Part shown: in pieces, positions 39,001 through 46,820 of the stretch
Layout of the letters: the number at the start of each line of letters is the position of its first letter
Numbering within the stretch: the stretch's first letter is position 1
DNA from: an uncultured Alphaproteobacteria bacterium
GTDB taxonomy: Bacteria > Pseudomonadota > Alphaproteobacteria > Rhodobacterales > Rhodobacteraceae
Direction: 5' to 3'
NCBI GenBank assembly: GCA_902578545.1
Contig: CACHDI010000010.1
Span: 1-55,463, forward strand
Length of the DNA stretch: 55,463 nt
Program-made: the position numbers and the translations under genes
Notes under the pieces: model-generated
What the model saw: the letters and a program-made list of their open reading frames with translations, nothing else
Database searches by the model: none
Told to the model about the DNA's origin: nothing

Positions 39001-39439
39001 GGATTGATTTATTCTGGTAAGAACCATCTAATAGTTTAGTATTACCAAATTTAGTATTTTGAGCAATTCTGGAAATTTCAAGTTTAATAGCATCTGACTT
39101 AGCAACAAGAAGTTCTCTCTGAAGATTGTCTAAAGTGTCAGTTTGTGATTGTACTGCTAACTCTCTCATATTTTGAAGTAAATCACCAATTTTTTTGATA
39201 CCACCTTCCGCTGTGTAAAGAGCAGTTAATGCATCCTTTTGATTTGAAATAGTTACTGTTAAACCTTTTACATGAGAGTCAAATTTACTAGCTAAATGCA
39301 TACTTGCAGCATCGTCTGCACCTTTATGAATTCTTACACCAGTTGTTAACTTTTGAATAGATTCTTCAATATTTCTTTGATTAGGGGTTAAATTTGCTGA
39401 AACTAATTTCCCCAATCCATTTGATACAGAGATAGGCAC
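36050..39439 (-). CDS. Giant flagellin-like protein with internal repeat domains
   Basis: A 1129-codon gene that starts with GTG. Residues 1-170 form a flagellin D0/D1 domain (IEESIQKLTTGVRIHKGADD, AVQSQTDTLDNLQRELL). The last 120 form the matching C-terminal D1/D0 helices (SVNASRISSAITSTLNNLI; IKETSLALLAQANAPKKAV), with about 25 unusual residues after the normal flagellin end. The 800-residue insert holds two GxGYxxAP-type stretches (EKGSGYSSAPSVTF, DRGRGYDLGAPPTI), then five repeats of 74-79 residues (FNAR..HNFxxGDxVTYxxGGG..GLxxGxxYYVRxVSG), then about five short repeats (GSSETHTLTGQN). Ordinary flagellins have 270-500 residues. It may build a decorated filament or an adhesin. No other flagellar gene is in the window. 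Confidence 0.85.
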   Translation of the reverse strand: MPISVSNGLGKLVSANLTPNQRNIEESIQKLTTGVRIHKGADDAASMHLASKFDSHVKGLTVTISNQKDALTALYTAEGGIKKIGDLLQNMRELAVQSQTDTLDNLQRELLVAKSDAIKLEISRIAQNTKFGNTKLLDGSYQNKSIQVGKNSFDTIDISIGGVAGIDMIFVRNDLTQRVFSTPYIIGQTETSLQTSNKNKIQANSIFIDGFQNNATIAIDSGMQASQFAGRVHAAGLGIEASAVTKAQLFGMAQASNISFKLGANSANNSDASGVTISATIIDPNDLNPLVEAINLKTLQTGVSAEISIIAGSEDKSAITLTDATGNDIFISHMDFTPDGPSHSNNAASNQNEIFARSLDKDGVRADIANANLSREIGTDEIVRFIDKDRNIHVDQEGGVVSVTVTEKGSGYSSAPSVTFNGNSFSTDASGAVGARANYSANLVNGKLDTITRATLADRGRGYDLGAPPTIAISAPPVQNFNARTSINIANDRITLNSHNFETGDPLTYRNGGGTTLSGLVNGREYFAIKHDNNTISLASTKANALANNSLDLAPASHTFNARSNANVTNNTIQASNHNFANGDRVTYTSGGRTLRNFTDGDDYIVRNVSGSTFKLENITSGNIVNIEGMQDSFNAQNNVNHTTNRISVTGHNFTNNDKVTYSAGGGAAIGGLVNGQDYYVRSISGDTIQLSATSFGSAIDIIARDTGSFNASSNVDLLNNKITAAGHSLSNGDQVTYTTNSGGTAIRGLTAGQTYYVRNVSGNTFQVSQTPAGSIVDLLPEQSSFNAATNVSGLNIFTTNKFSVGDIVTYSAGSGTAIGGLVDNTNYKIQYVSGSIVRLQNLGGGPAISLTAGSSETHTLTGQNSGSSETHSFNGAYAGENETHTFTNEYAGPSENHSFKSTQYAGHNTPAQTFQGRTATATPVMGEDDVPDPVYYNDITQDYERAALIVGTVTLESPKVIRIASDKPTEKTGFFGTAYNYKDAEGNASGNTNLATLSPTKTVNDVDISTITSARKSLDYIDAGIDRFVKVSNEISVNASRISSAITSTLNNLINAEGEFSSLLSTDYAIETTTFTVSSMIKETSLALLAQANAPKKAVNTLISNVMENQWDPTFFLVQGGGYRYRNI
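36690..36885 (-). repeat. Five short coding repeats of 13-14 residues
   Basis: Successive units AGSSETHTLTGQN, SGSSETHSFNGAY, AGENETHTFTNEY, AGPSENHSFKSTQY and AGHNTPAQTFQGRT lie in tandem in the giant flagellin. Each has a central ETH/ENH-type triad except the last, and the units decay toward the C-terminal side. Confidence 0.8.
36886..37999 (-). repeat. Five tandem coding repeats of about 76 residues
   Basis: Each unit begins with FNA and starts at 37999, 37762, 37540, 37312 and 37084 (237, 222, 228 and 228 bases apart). The shared pattern is an SHNF/GHNF box, GDxVTYxxGG, GGLxxGxxYYV and VSGxTxxL. Units 3 and 4 are most alike; unit 5 is the most worn. They would form a string of small beta domains on the filament surface. 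Confidence 0.85.
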
Positions 39440-39442
39440 TAT

Positions 39443-39477
39443 AATTTCCTTTAATTGAATTCAATTTTTAGGAAATT
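39443..39477 (-). promoter_or_regulatory. Hairpin that buries the flagellin ribosome-binding site
   Basis: In the mRNA the upstream arm AATTTCCT (39477-39470) pairs with AGGAAATT (39450-39443), which includes the Shine-Dalgarno AGGA placed seven bases before the GTG start. Between the arms lies a second perfect palindrome, AATTGAATTCAATT (39466-39453). The two stems stack into one long AU-rich hairpin that would lower translation when folded. Confidence 0.55.
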
Positions 39478-39537
39478 TGCAAAAATTATGCCATAATATA
39501 AATGTTCATGAGACTTATATCCATACTGTAATTATGA

Positions 39538-40695
39538 TTAATTAATTTCCACTATTTTATATGGTGCTCTGCTTGTAAGTAATTCTGCACCATTTTCTCT
39601 TATTACAATATTTTCTTCGTGAACTAGCATTTTACCAGGTGTAAATTCAATAGATGGCTCTAAAGTGAGGACCATATTTGGTTCTAATTTCATATTATTA
39701 TTAAAAGTAATCGATGGAGGTTCTGTTAACTGTAACCCAAAACTATGTCCAAATCTTCCTTTATTAAAATTATTTGGTAAATACTTATTTAATGAATTTG
39801 CCATCAGCTTCCAAAGATCTGATAAAAACAATCCAGGTGTTGCCCCTTCAATTGCATTTTGTGTTGCTACCCATAAAATTTCATAAATATCATTTACATT
39901 TTTTGATGCTTTACCAATTGAATAATTTCTATCAAAATCACAAAAATATCCATCATAAGTTGAGCCAGTATCTATGAATAGAATATCTCCACTTTTTAAA
40001 ACTCTATTAGTAGGTTCATAAATTATCTGTGAAACCCCTCCTACTCCAGATATGACAGGTAAATAAGGTATACTATCCGCCCCTTGAGAAATTAAATCCA
40101 TTTTCATTTTTTTTGCAATATCTCTTTCAGAGTCACCTTTATTGATAAGAGAAGGTAAATTCTCAAAAGAGTTACTTGATATTTTGCAAATATGTTTAAT
40201 TTTATCAATTTCTGCATTTGATTTAATTAATCTTAATTCCCATAGAATACTAGAAGCATCTATGATTTTTCTAGAAAGAGTTGATTGTAAGAAAAAAAAA
40301 TCTGTTAAAGGCATTCTTAATGACATCTCTTTTCCTAATTCAGCTCCAACATAATTAAATTTCGAAGGAAATTCGTTCATTAACCTTGAAATTAGTGAAA
40401 TACCTTCATCTTTGGGTCTTGGTGACGGCCATGTATAAATTTCTTTAATCCATGTTTTTTGCATGGCCGACAAACCAATATCTGGAATTACTGCCTTAGG
40501 TAATCCTTTAATTGGAATAATTAGGTACCAGGGTCTTGTAGGGCTTTGCCAAAATTGTGTTGAAAAGCCTGTGAAATATCGCATAAATTGTTCACTTGTT
40601 ATCAACAAAATATCGATTTGATTAAGATGCATCAAGGATTGAGCTTTTTCTAATCTATTTTCATATTCTTTTAATTTGAAACCGTAATTTGACAT
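39538..40695 (-). CDS. M24 family metallopeptidase (Xaa-Pro peptidase/creatinase-like)
   Basis: A 385-residue pita-bread-fold protein. A creatinase-type N-terminal domain precedes the catalytic domain, which keeps all metal ligands: DILFIDTGSTYDGYFCDFDRNY (two Asp), GRFGHSFGLQ (His), LTLEPSIEF (Glu) and VHEENIVI (Glu). The family includes prolidases, creatinase and ectoine or DMSP-acting relatives; sequence alone does not decide. It lies 16 bases after the LysE gene and is the last gene of the demethylase operon. Confidence 0.82.
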   Translation of the reverse strand: MSNYGFKLKEYENRLEKAQSLMHLNQIDILLITSEQFMRYFTGFSTQFWQSPTRPWYLIIPIKGLPKAVIPDIGLSAMQKTWIKEIYTWPSPRPKDEGISLISRLMNEFPSKFNYVGAELGKEMSLRMPLTDFFFLQSTLSRKIIDASSILWELRLIKSNAEIDKIKHICKISSNSFENLPSLINKGDSERDIAKKMKMDLISQGADSIPYLPVISGVGGVSQIIYEPTNRVLKSGDILFIDTGSTYDGYFCDFDRNYSIGKASKNVNDIYEILWVATQNAIEGATPGLFLSDLWKLMANSLNKYLPNNFNKGRFGHSFGLQLTEPPSITFNNNMKLEPNMVLTLEPSIEFTPGKMLVHEENIVIRENGAELLTSRAPYKIVEIN

Positions 40696-40711
40696 TCTAT
40701 TTATAGAATTT

Positions 40712-41335
40712 TTAGATGTTTAATAAAATTAATATAGCTACAAAAATCAGAAGTATACCAGAAACAATATTAAGTCTCATTATGGCTTTATCTGATGAAA
40801 TAAGTTCTTTAACCTTTATTAGGAATAAAATTAGAAGCAAATTGCCTATAAATGGAACTGAAAATGTAATAACAGAAATTACTATCAAATCTAAGATATT
40901 AATATTTAAAAAATTAAAAAAACTTGGTAATAACGTAATGTAAAATAAAGCTGCCTTAGGATTTGCAGTAACTGCAAAAAAACCAGCGATAAATCCAGAA
41001 AAAATACCAGTTTTTAGTAACTTGTCATTATTATTTATAGTTTTCTTATAATTTAGAACTATCTGGATTCCCATCATTGCTAAAATTATTGAACATAATA
41101 CCCTAAAAATTATTAAAAAATCATCATAAACTGATAGTAGAAATCCTATACCTAAAAAAACAACAATAGGCCATAACATATCACCTAAACAAACACCTGA
41201 AACCAGTGATAGGCCTGATTTGGCTCCACCTGAAATTGTGCGTGCTATGATAGCAATCCAAACAGGACCAGGAGTAATAAATAAAATTATTAATGCAGTA
41301 ATATAAATAAAGATTTCAGTAGAAGTAACCGTCAT
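40712..41335 (-). CDS. LysE/RhtB family exporter
   Basis: A 207-residue polytopic membrane protein, six segments. The family motif ALIILFITPGPVWIAII lies at the first membrane helix, followed by GGAKSGLSLVSGVCLGD. Such proteins export amino acids or related metabolites by proton exchange. In this operon it may relieve a toxic intermediate; the cargo is unknown. It follows the CoA-ligase by 12 bases. Confidence 0.88.
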   Translation of the reverse strand: MTVTSTEIFIYITALIILFITPGPVWIAIIARTISGGAKSGLSLVSGVCLGDMLWPIVVFLGIGFLLSVYDDFLIIFRVLCSIILAMMGIQIVLNYKKTINNNDKLLKTGIFSGFIAGFFAVTANPKAALFYITLLPSFFNFLNINILDLIVISVITFSVPFIGNLLLILFLIKVKELISSDKAIMRLNIVSGILLIFVAILILLNI

Positions 41336-41347
41336 AAAATGATATTC

Positions 41348-43000
41348 TTATTTTAAGTTCTTCCATAAAACCTTCCCCATTTTATTTTTGGGAAGGCTTT
41401 TTCTAATCTCAAATATTTTTGGAATTTTATATTTAGCCATATGTTTACTACACCAATCTTTTAGATCCAAAAAATGGCTTTCTGAAAAAGATCCTTCAGG
41501 AACTATTACAGCTTTAACTTTTTCTCCTGTTCTTAAGTCAGAAATACCTATTACACATACCTCCCTTATACCTTCATAATTATGTAAGATTTTTTCAATT
41601 TCCGATGGCCAAATTTTAAATCCAGATGAATTAATCATTCTTTTCAATCGATCAACTACAAAAAAATATCCGTCACTATCATAATAGGCCAAATCACCAG
41701 TCTTAAAAAAAAGTTTTTCATTATATTTAACAAAATATTTACTATTATCTTTTCTATTCCAATAACCTAAAAAAAGTTGCGGTGATGATATAATTAGTTC
41801 TCCAACTTGGTTTACTCCTAATTCGTTAGAAGTCTCAATATCCAAAATACGTGCATCGACATTAAATAAAGGTAAACCAATTGAACCCATTTTTATGTTT
41901 TGTGGGGGATTTATGTGAGTAGGAGCCATTGTTTCTGTCAAACCATATGCTTCTACGTAATCTAAATTAGTCAACTTTTTTAATTTTGATGCAATTTTTT
42001 GAGGCATAGATGCGCCACCGCCACCTATAGACTTCAAAGAAGAAATATCATGGAGATTAGGGTTAAATGAATTTACTAAATCTATTATACAAGTAGTTAT
42101 AGATCTCCACGAACTAATTTTATATTTTTTTATTAAATGAAAAGCTGTTTCAATATCCCACCTTGCCATTAATATAATAGTGTTCCCATTTAAAATTGGA
42201 ACATTCATAGAATTCTGCATCCCAGTAACATGAAATAAGGGAAGTGTTGTTAAAATATTAGATTGAGGAGGAACAGGTAACCATCTCAGATAGGAATTTA
42301 TAACTGAATTTACTGTTCTATTAGTATGCTTGCAGCCTTTTGGAAGGCCGGTTGATCCTGAAGTATATGGAATAATACATAGTGCGTCTGGATTATTGCT
42401 ATGTGAAAATTGAAAATCTTTTATTTCTAAAATATCAGACCAATTTTTATGGTAATAGTTAGTACCTAAATTATAATTTTGCTTTTTGAATCCTTCAGGT
42501 AGTTTAACATTAAACTTATTTTTAATATAGTCCATATATTGGATGCAAATCAGGGGAACAGATGTATATTTAAGCTTTTTCAATGAAGTATTGACCACCT
42601 TAATTTTATCAGATGCAACAAAAATTGTGGTGATATTTGAGTCTTTTAAAATAAAACATATTTCATCAACCTCAAGCATTGGATTTATTGGAACAACTAC
42701 ACAATCTATTCCCAAAATTGCATAGTAAGTTATGATAAATTGTGGACAATTTTGCATAACAATTCCGACACGCTCACCATTTGAAAGATTTAATTCTTTT
42801 TTTAGATAACCTGCAATTTTCTTAACTTCCAAAAATAATTCACTGTAGGTGATTTTATTTCCGTAAAATATTATAGCATCTTGATTAGGATTTTTTTTTG
42901 CTGAAAATTTTAAATTATTAAAAACAGTTTCATTATTTAAATCTAAAGAAAAAGGAAGTCCTTTTGGCCATGATTTTTTATGCCTTTTCCTTAATGACAA
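41348..43000 (-). CDS. AMP-forming acyl-CoA ligase (DmdB/FadD-like)
   Basis: A 550-residue ANL-superfamily ligase. The P-loop is PYTSGSTGLPKGCKHTNR, the A5 motif is EAYGLTETMAPTH, the A7/A8 motifs appear as FKTGDLAYYDSDGYFFVVDRLKR and the catalytic lysine near the end as PKNKMGKVLWK. It would activate a carboxylic acid as its CoA thioester. If the operon handles DMSP, this could be the methylmercaptopropionate-CoA ligase (DmdB role). Family and motif evidence alone only supports a short-to-medium-chain acyl-CoA ligase. It sits 14 bases after the VOC gene. Confidence 0.82.
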   Translation of the reverse strand: MSLRKRHKKSWPKGLPFSLDLNNETVFNNLKFSAKKNPNQDAIIFYGNKITYSELFLEVKKIAGYLKKELNLSNGERVGIVMQNCPQFIITYYAILGIDCVVVPINPMLEVDEICFILKDSNITTIFVASDKIKVVNTSLKKLKYTSVPLICIQYMDYIKNKFNVKLPEGFKKQNYNLGTNYYHKNWSDILEIKDFQFSHSNNPDALCIIPYTSGSTGLPKGCKHTNRTVNSVINSYLRWLPVPPQSNILTTLPLFHVTGMQNSMNVPILNGNTIILMARWDIETAFHLIKKYKISSWRSITTCIIDLVNSFNPNLHDISSLKSIGGGGASMPQKIASKLKKLTNLDYVEAYGLTETMAPTHINPPQNIKMGSIGLPLFNVDARILDIETSNELGVNQVGELIISSPQLFLGYWNRKDNSKYFVKYNEKLFFKTGDLAYYDSDGYFFVVDRLKRMINSSGFKIWPSEIEKILHNYEGIREVCVIGISDLRTGEKVKAVIVPEGSFSESHFLDLKDWCSKHMAKYKIPKIFEIRKSLPKNKMGKVLWKNLK

Positions 43001-43014
43001 AATAAAAACTTATT

Positions 43015-43518
43015 CTATTTTTTTAATTGGTTTCCAACGATTAATTTTAATTTAGGGTTTTGAGTATATTTTTCACATAATCTATCACAGCCTTCATATG
43101 TAGCATCAAATGGACCCTCTTTCCAACCTGTCAGCTGTAAAACTACACCATTACCCGTTTTAGGACCAACTAATGATTCAGGAAATTTTTTATCACTCAT
43201 TTCAGTAGTATCAACTTTCACACCTTTTTTTTCTAAATCATTCACATACTGTTCAATATTATCAATTTCTAAACCAATATGCTGTATTCCGTTTCCATGC
43301 TTTTCTACATATTTATAAATAAAACTCTCAGGATCATAACTGGTTATAAAACTCATAATACTAGTCCCAAACTTAACACAGGCACCCTCATATTTATCTT
43401 CTAAAGATTCAAATTTCATCATGAGTTCGCCTCCTAAAACTTCAATAGCGTTATGAAGTGATTCATTCAAATTTTTTACAGCGAAGGCTATATGATTAAT
43501 TGAAGTTATTTTTGCCAT
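43015..43518 (-). CDS. VOC-fold protein, methylmalonyl-CoA epimerase-like
   Basis: A 167-residue vicinal-oxygen-chelate protein. Segments TSINHIAFAVKNLNESLHNA and YVEKHGNGIQHIGLEIDNIE resemble methylmalonyl-CoA epimerase, including the metal-binding histidines of each half. The first domain lacks the usual GTEIELLE stretch and an extra cysteine-rich tail (YEGCDRLCEKYTQN) is present, so the substrate may differ. It is co-transcribed between the demethylase and the CoA-ligase. Confidence 0.75.
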   Translation of the reverse strand: MAKITSINHIAFAVKNLNESLHNAIEVLGGELMMKFESLEDKYEGACVKFGTSIMSFITSYDPESFIYKYVEKHGNGIQHIGLEIDNIEQYVNDLEKKGVKVDTTEMSDKKFPESLVGPKTGNGVVLQLTGWKEGPFDATYEGCDRLCEKYTQNPKLKLIVGNQLKK

Positions 43519-43535
43519 TAATTTATCCTTTTTCT

Positions 43536-44711
43536 TTAACTTGAATAAAATTTTCTTGCTAAATCCTCTGCATTTACCGTCTGTTTTTTTTTCATAAAAG
43601 GTAAAGGAACAATCTCTGAGTTAACTAATTCATCATAGGCTTCAATGTTAAATTTAGTTCCAATATCAGAAAATTTAGTTTCAACAAGGCCTAATCCAAT
43701 ATTATATTTCAACCTCGGAGAATAAGATACACTAGTTAATTTACCAATTATTTTTTGATCCTTTATAATATTCCAAAAAGTTTCATTATTTAAAAAATTT
43801 TCAGAATTAAGTTTTATTCCTACTAAAACTTTTTTGTTTTCCTTTTTTGATAATTTCTGTATTGCTTTTTTTCCAATAAATTCGTCTTCAGTTTTGCTTT
43901 CAACCAATCTACCAAGCCCAACTTCAAAAGGATTTTCATTTTGGGACATATCAACTCCCCAAGAAAGTATACCTGACTCAATTCTCCTAGCTTGATTTAC
44001 TGACCCCACTTTTAAAGAAAATTCATTACCTAATTCTAGAATTTTATTAAAAATATAGGATCCTTTTGAATAGTCTGACAAATAAATCTCATAACCTAAT
44101 TCTCCACTCCACCCTGTTCTAGAAATAATTAAATTAATATCCTCAAATATTATCTTTTTTAACCAGTAGTATTTTAATTTTGTTATCTCAAATCCAAACA
44201 TTTTTGTAAGTAAAGCAGAGGATTTTGGCCCCTGTATTTGTAAAAGAGAAACATTTGCATCTTTAATTTGAACATTAAATCCTGAATTTATTTGGACACC
44301 TTTTATCCAAAGCTCTAAATCGCAGTCAGATGTAGATATCCAAAATTTGTTTTCTTCAAGTCTTAACAGGATTGGATCACAAATAATTCCACCCTCGTTG
44401 TTTAACAAAAGAGCATACTTACATTGATTAACTGAACAATTTGAAATATCCCTACAAGTAATATATTGAACAAATCTTTCAGCATCATCACCAGAAATTT
44501 CAATTTGCCTTTCTCCCATTACTGGCCAAAGAGAAACATGATTAATGACATGCCAGTATTCATCTACAGGATTAGAGAAAGTACTTGAAATATATGTCCT
44601 ATTGTACACAGAAAAATTTCTGCAACCATGATCCCAGCACGCTTCAAAAAATGCACCTCTTCTTATTCTTGGTTGAAAAGATATAGATGCTCCATCATGT
44701 TTTCTGTTCAT
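43536..44711 (-). CDS. DmdA-like THF-dependent demethylase (GcvT superfamily)
   Basis: About 391 residues. The fold is that of GcvT/aminomethyltransferase, and the sequence is closer to DMSP demethylase DmdA than to GcvT. Similar parts are FSVYNRTYISSTF, NHVSLWPVMGERQIEI, QCKYALLLNNEGGIICDPI, FWISTSDCDLELWIKG, RTGWSGELGYEIY and ESGILSWGVDMSQNENPFEV. DmdA moves a methyl group from DMSP to tetrahydrofolate, leaving methylmercaptopropionate. Other members demethylate different methyl donors, so the substrate is not proven. I chose the ATG at 44711; an upstream TTG at 44723 is in frame. It is the first gene of the operon with VOC, CoA-ligase, LysE and M24 genes. Confidence 0.7.
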   Translation of the reverse strand: MNRKHDGASISFQPRIRRGAFFEACWDHGCRNFSVYNRTYISSTFSNPVDEYWHVINHVSLWPVMGERQIEISGDDAERFVQYITCRDISNCSVNQCKYALLLNNEGGIICDPILLRLEENKFWISTSDCDLELWIKGVQINSGFNVQIKDANVSLLQIQGPKSSALLTKMFGFEITKLKYYWLKKIIFEDINLIISRTGWSGELGYEIYLSDYSKGSYIFNKILELGNEFSLKVGSVNQARRIESGILSWGVDMSQNENPFEVGLGRLVESKTEDEFIGKKAIQKLSKKENKKVLVGIKLNSENFLNNETFWNIIKDQKIIGKLTSVSYSPRLKYNIGLGLVETKFSDIGTKFNIEAYDELVNSEIVPLPFMKKKQTVNAEDLARKFYSS

Positions 44712-44798
44712 TATATTTTTCAAAAATTAACAACTTCTTTTATTGTTAACCTTTAATATAAAAACTTCAAATATTTAATAAGATTTTCAACAAAAAAG

Positions 44799-46616
44799 TT
44801 AACTTGCAATTTTTTGATTTCTTTTTCTTTCATGAGGATCAAGAAAAACTTTTCTTAATCGAATATTTGACGGAGTCACCTCTACTAACTCATCATCATT
44901 AATATATGAAATAGCTTGCTCAAGATTCATACGAGTGGGAGTTGTCAACTTAACAGCTTCATCAGTACCTGATGCTCTTATATTAGTAAGTTTTTTACCT
45001 TTTAATGGGTTAACTTCTAAATCGTTATCTCTTGAATGTTCACCAATAACCATTCCTTGATAAACTTCTTCACCTGCACCAATAAAAAACTTTCCTCTAT
45101 CTTCTAAATTAAAAATAGCATAAGCAACTGATTTCCCAGTTTCCATTGAAATTAAAACTCCTTGTCTTCTTCCTAGAATAGACCCTTTAAAAGGTTCCCA
45201 GGAGTGGAATATTCTGTTTAAAACACCTGTTCCTCTCGTATCAGACATTAACTCTCCATGATAACCAATTAAACCTCTTGATGGTACTAGTGCAACTATT
45301 CTTGTTTTATTTTGTCCAGAAGGTTTCATTTCTAAAATTGAGCCTTTTCTGGTTGATAATTTATCAATGACTGATCCAGAGTATTCCTCATCAACATCAA
45401 TGGTAACTTCTTCAATTGGCTCGTTTTTAATGCCGTTTACATGTTTATAAACAACTCTTGGTCTTGAAATAGATAGCTCAAAACCTTCTCTTCTCATATT
45501 TTCTATTAGAATACCTAATTGAAGTTCACCTCTTCCAGAAACATCAAATTTTTCAGCTCCATCTACATCTTGCATTTTAATTGCTACATTACTTTCACAT
45601 TCTTTTAATAACCTTTCTCTTATAATCCTACTTTGTACTTTGGAACCATCCCTACCAGCAAGTGGGCTGTCATTTATACCAAATGTTACGGTTATGGTAG
45701 GTGGATCAATAGGTTGTGAAGGTATTATTTTATTAATTGATATGTCAGATAAAGTGTCAGATACGTTTGCTTTGTCCATTCCTGCAACTGAAACTATGTC
45801 GCCTGCTTCAGCAATATCAATAGATTGTTGCTTCAAGCCTCTAAATGCAAGCACCTTGCTTACTCTAAAATTTTCTATTTTATTTCCCTCTATATCTAAT
45901 GCCTGCAGCATTTGACCAGCTTTAAGAGACCCTGACTCGATACGGCCTGTCAATAATCTTCCAATATAATTGTCTGCATTGAGGGTAGTGGCCAACATAC
46001 TAAAAGGCTCCTCAATTCTATTAACTTGAGTAGGTTCAGGAACGTAATCTATGATTAAATTAAAAAGAGCATCCAAATTTTGCTTTGGCCCATCAAGTAT
46101 GTGGTCAGCCCATCCCGCCCTTCCTGAAGCATACAACACTGGAAAATCTAATTGAGTATCTGTTGCTCCTAAGTTGTCAAAAAGATCGAATACTTCATTA
46201 TGAACGCGATCAGGGTCGGAATCTTTTTTGTCTACTTTATTAATTACTACAATAGGACATAATCCTAATTTTAATGCTTTAGAGGTGACAAACTTAGTTT
46301 GTGGCATTGTTCCTTCTGCAGCATCTACAAGTAAGACTACACCATCCACCATATTCAATATACGTTCTACTTCTCCTCCAAAATCAGAATGGCCAGGAGT
46401 ATCGATAATATTCAACCTTACATCGTTCCAAACTACAGAAGTTGATTTGGCCAATATCGTTATGCCTCTTTCTTTCTCTAAATCATTATTATCCATTACC
46501 CTTTCGACAAATTTTTCATTGTCTCTAAAAGCTCCTGACTGCCTCAAAAGTTGATCTACTAACGTAGTTTTCCCATGATCAACGTGAGCAATGATTGCAA
46601 TATTTCTTAACTTCAT
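44799..46616 (-). CDS. typA: GTPase BipA/TypA
   Basis: Ribosome-associated translational GTPase, 605 residues, which helps large-subunit assembly at low temperature and under stress. G1 is AHVDHGKTTL, the switch I region follows as DNNDLEKERGITI, G3 is DTPGHSDFGGE, and G4 is VINKVDKKDSD. The C-terminal domain with SDTRGTGVLNRIFHSWEP is typical of TypA. I chose the ATG at 46616 (MKLRNIAIIAH) because it gives the family's normal N-terminus; the longer frame adds 14 atypical residues. Confidence 0.95.
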   Translation of the reverse strand: MKLRNIAIIAHVDHGKTTLVDQLLRQSGAFRDNEKFVERVMDNNDLEKERGITILAKSTSVVWNDVRLNIIDTPGHSDFGGEVERILNMVDGVVLLVDAAEGTMPQTKFVTSKALKLGLCPIVVINKVDKKDSDPDRVHNEVFDLFDNLGATDTQLDFPVLYASGRAGWADHILDGPKQNLDALFNLIIDYVPEPTQVNRIEEPFSMLATTLNADNYIGRLLTGRIESGSLKAGQMLQALDIEGNKIENFRVSKVLAFRGLKQQSIDIAEAGDIVSVAGMDKANVSDTLSDISINKIIPSQPIDPPTITVTFGINDSPLAGRDGSKVQSRIIRERLLKECESNVAIKMQDVDGAEKFDVSGRGELQLGILIENMRREGFELSISRPRVVYKHVNGIKNEPIEEVTIDVDEEYSGSVIDKLSTRKGSILEMKPSGQNKTRIVALVPSRGLIGYHGELMSDTRGTGVLNRIFHSWEPFKGSILGRRQGVLISMETGKSVAYAIFNLEDRGKFFIGAGEEVYQGMVIGEHSRDNDLEVNPLKGKKLTNIRASGTDEAVKLTTPTRMNLEQAISYINDDELVEVTPSNIRLRKVFLDPHERKRNQKIAS

Positions 46617-46820
46617 ATGTGTACCTGAATATTGTTTGATTGAGATCTTGAAATGCATTACTTTTGAAATGATTAAAAATCAAGCAAAATCTAAAAGATT
46701 CAAAGAATAAAAAAGTTAACAATTTTTTTTCGTTAAATTATTTTAATTTTTGTAATAGGTATTATTGTATAAAATAGATTTTGGTATTTTAGTATCTGTG
46801 TTTTTTTGAAGGGATTAATA

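Noticed and set aside
39538-40695. M24 protein as the DMSP lyase DddP
   Set aside because: It belongs to the same superfamily, but its N-terminal region and length do not resemble DddP as I know it; only a general M24 call is supported.
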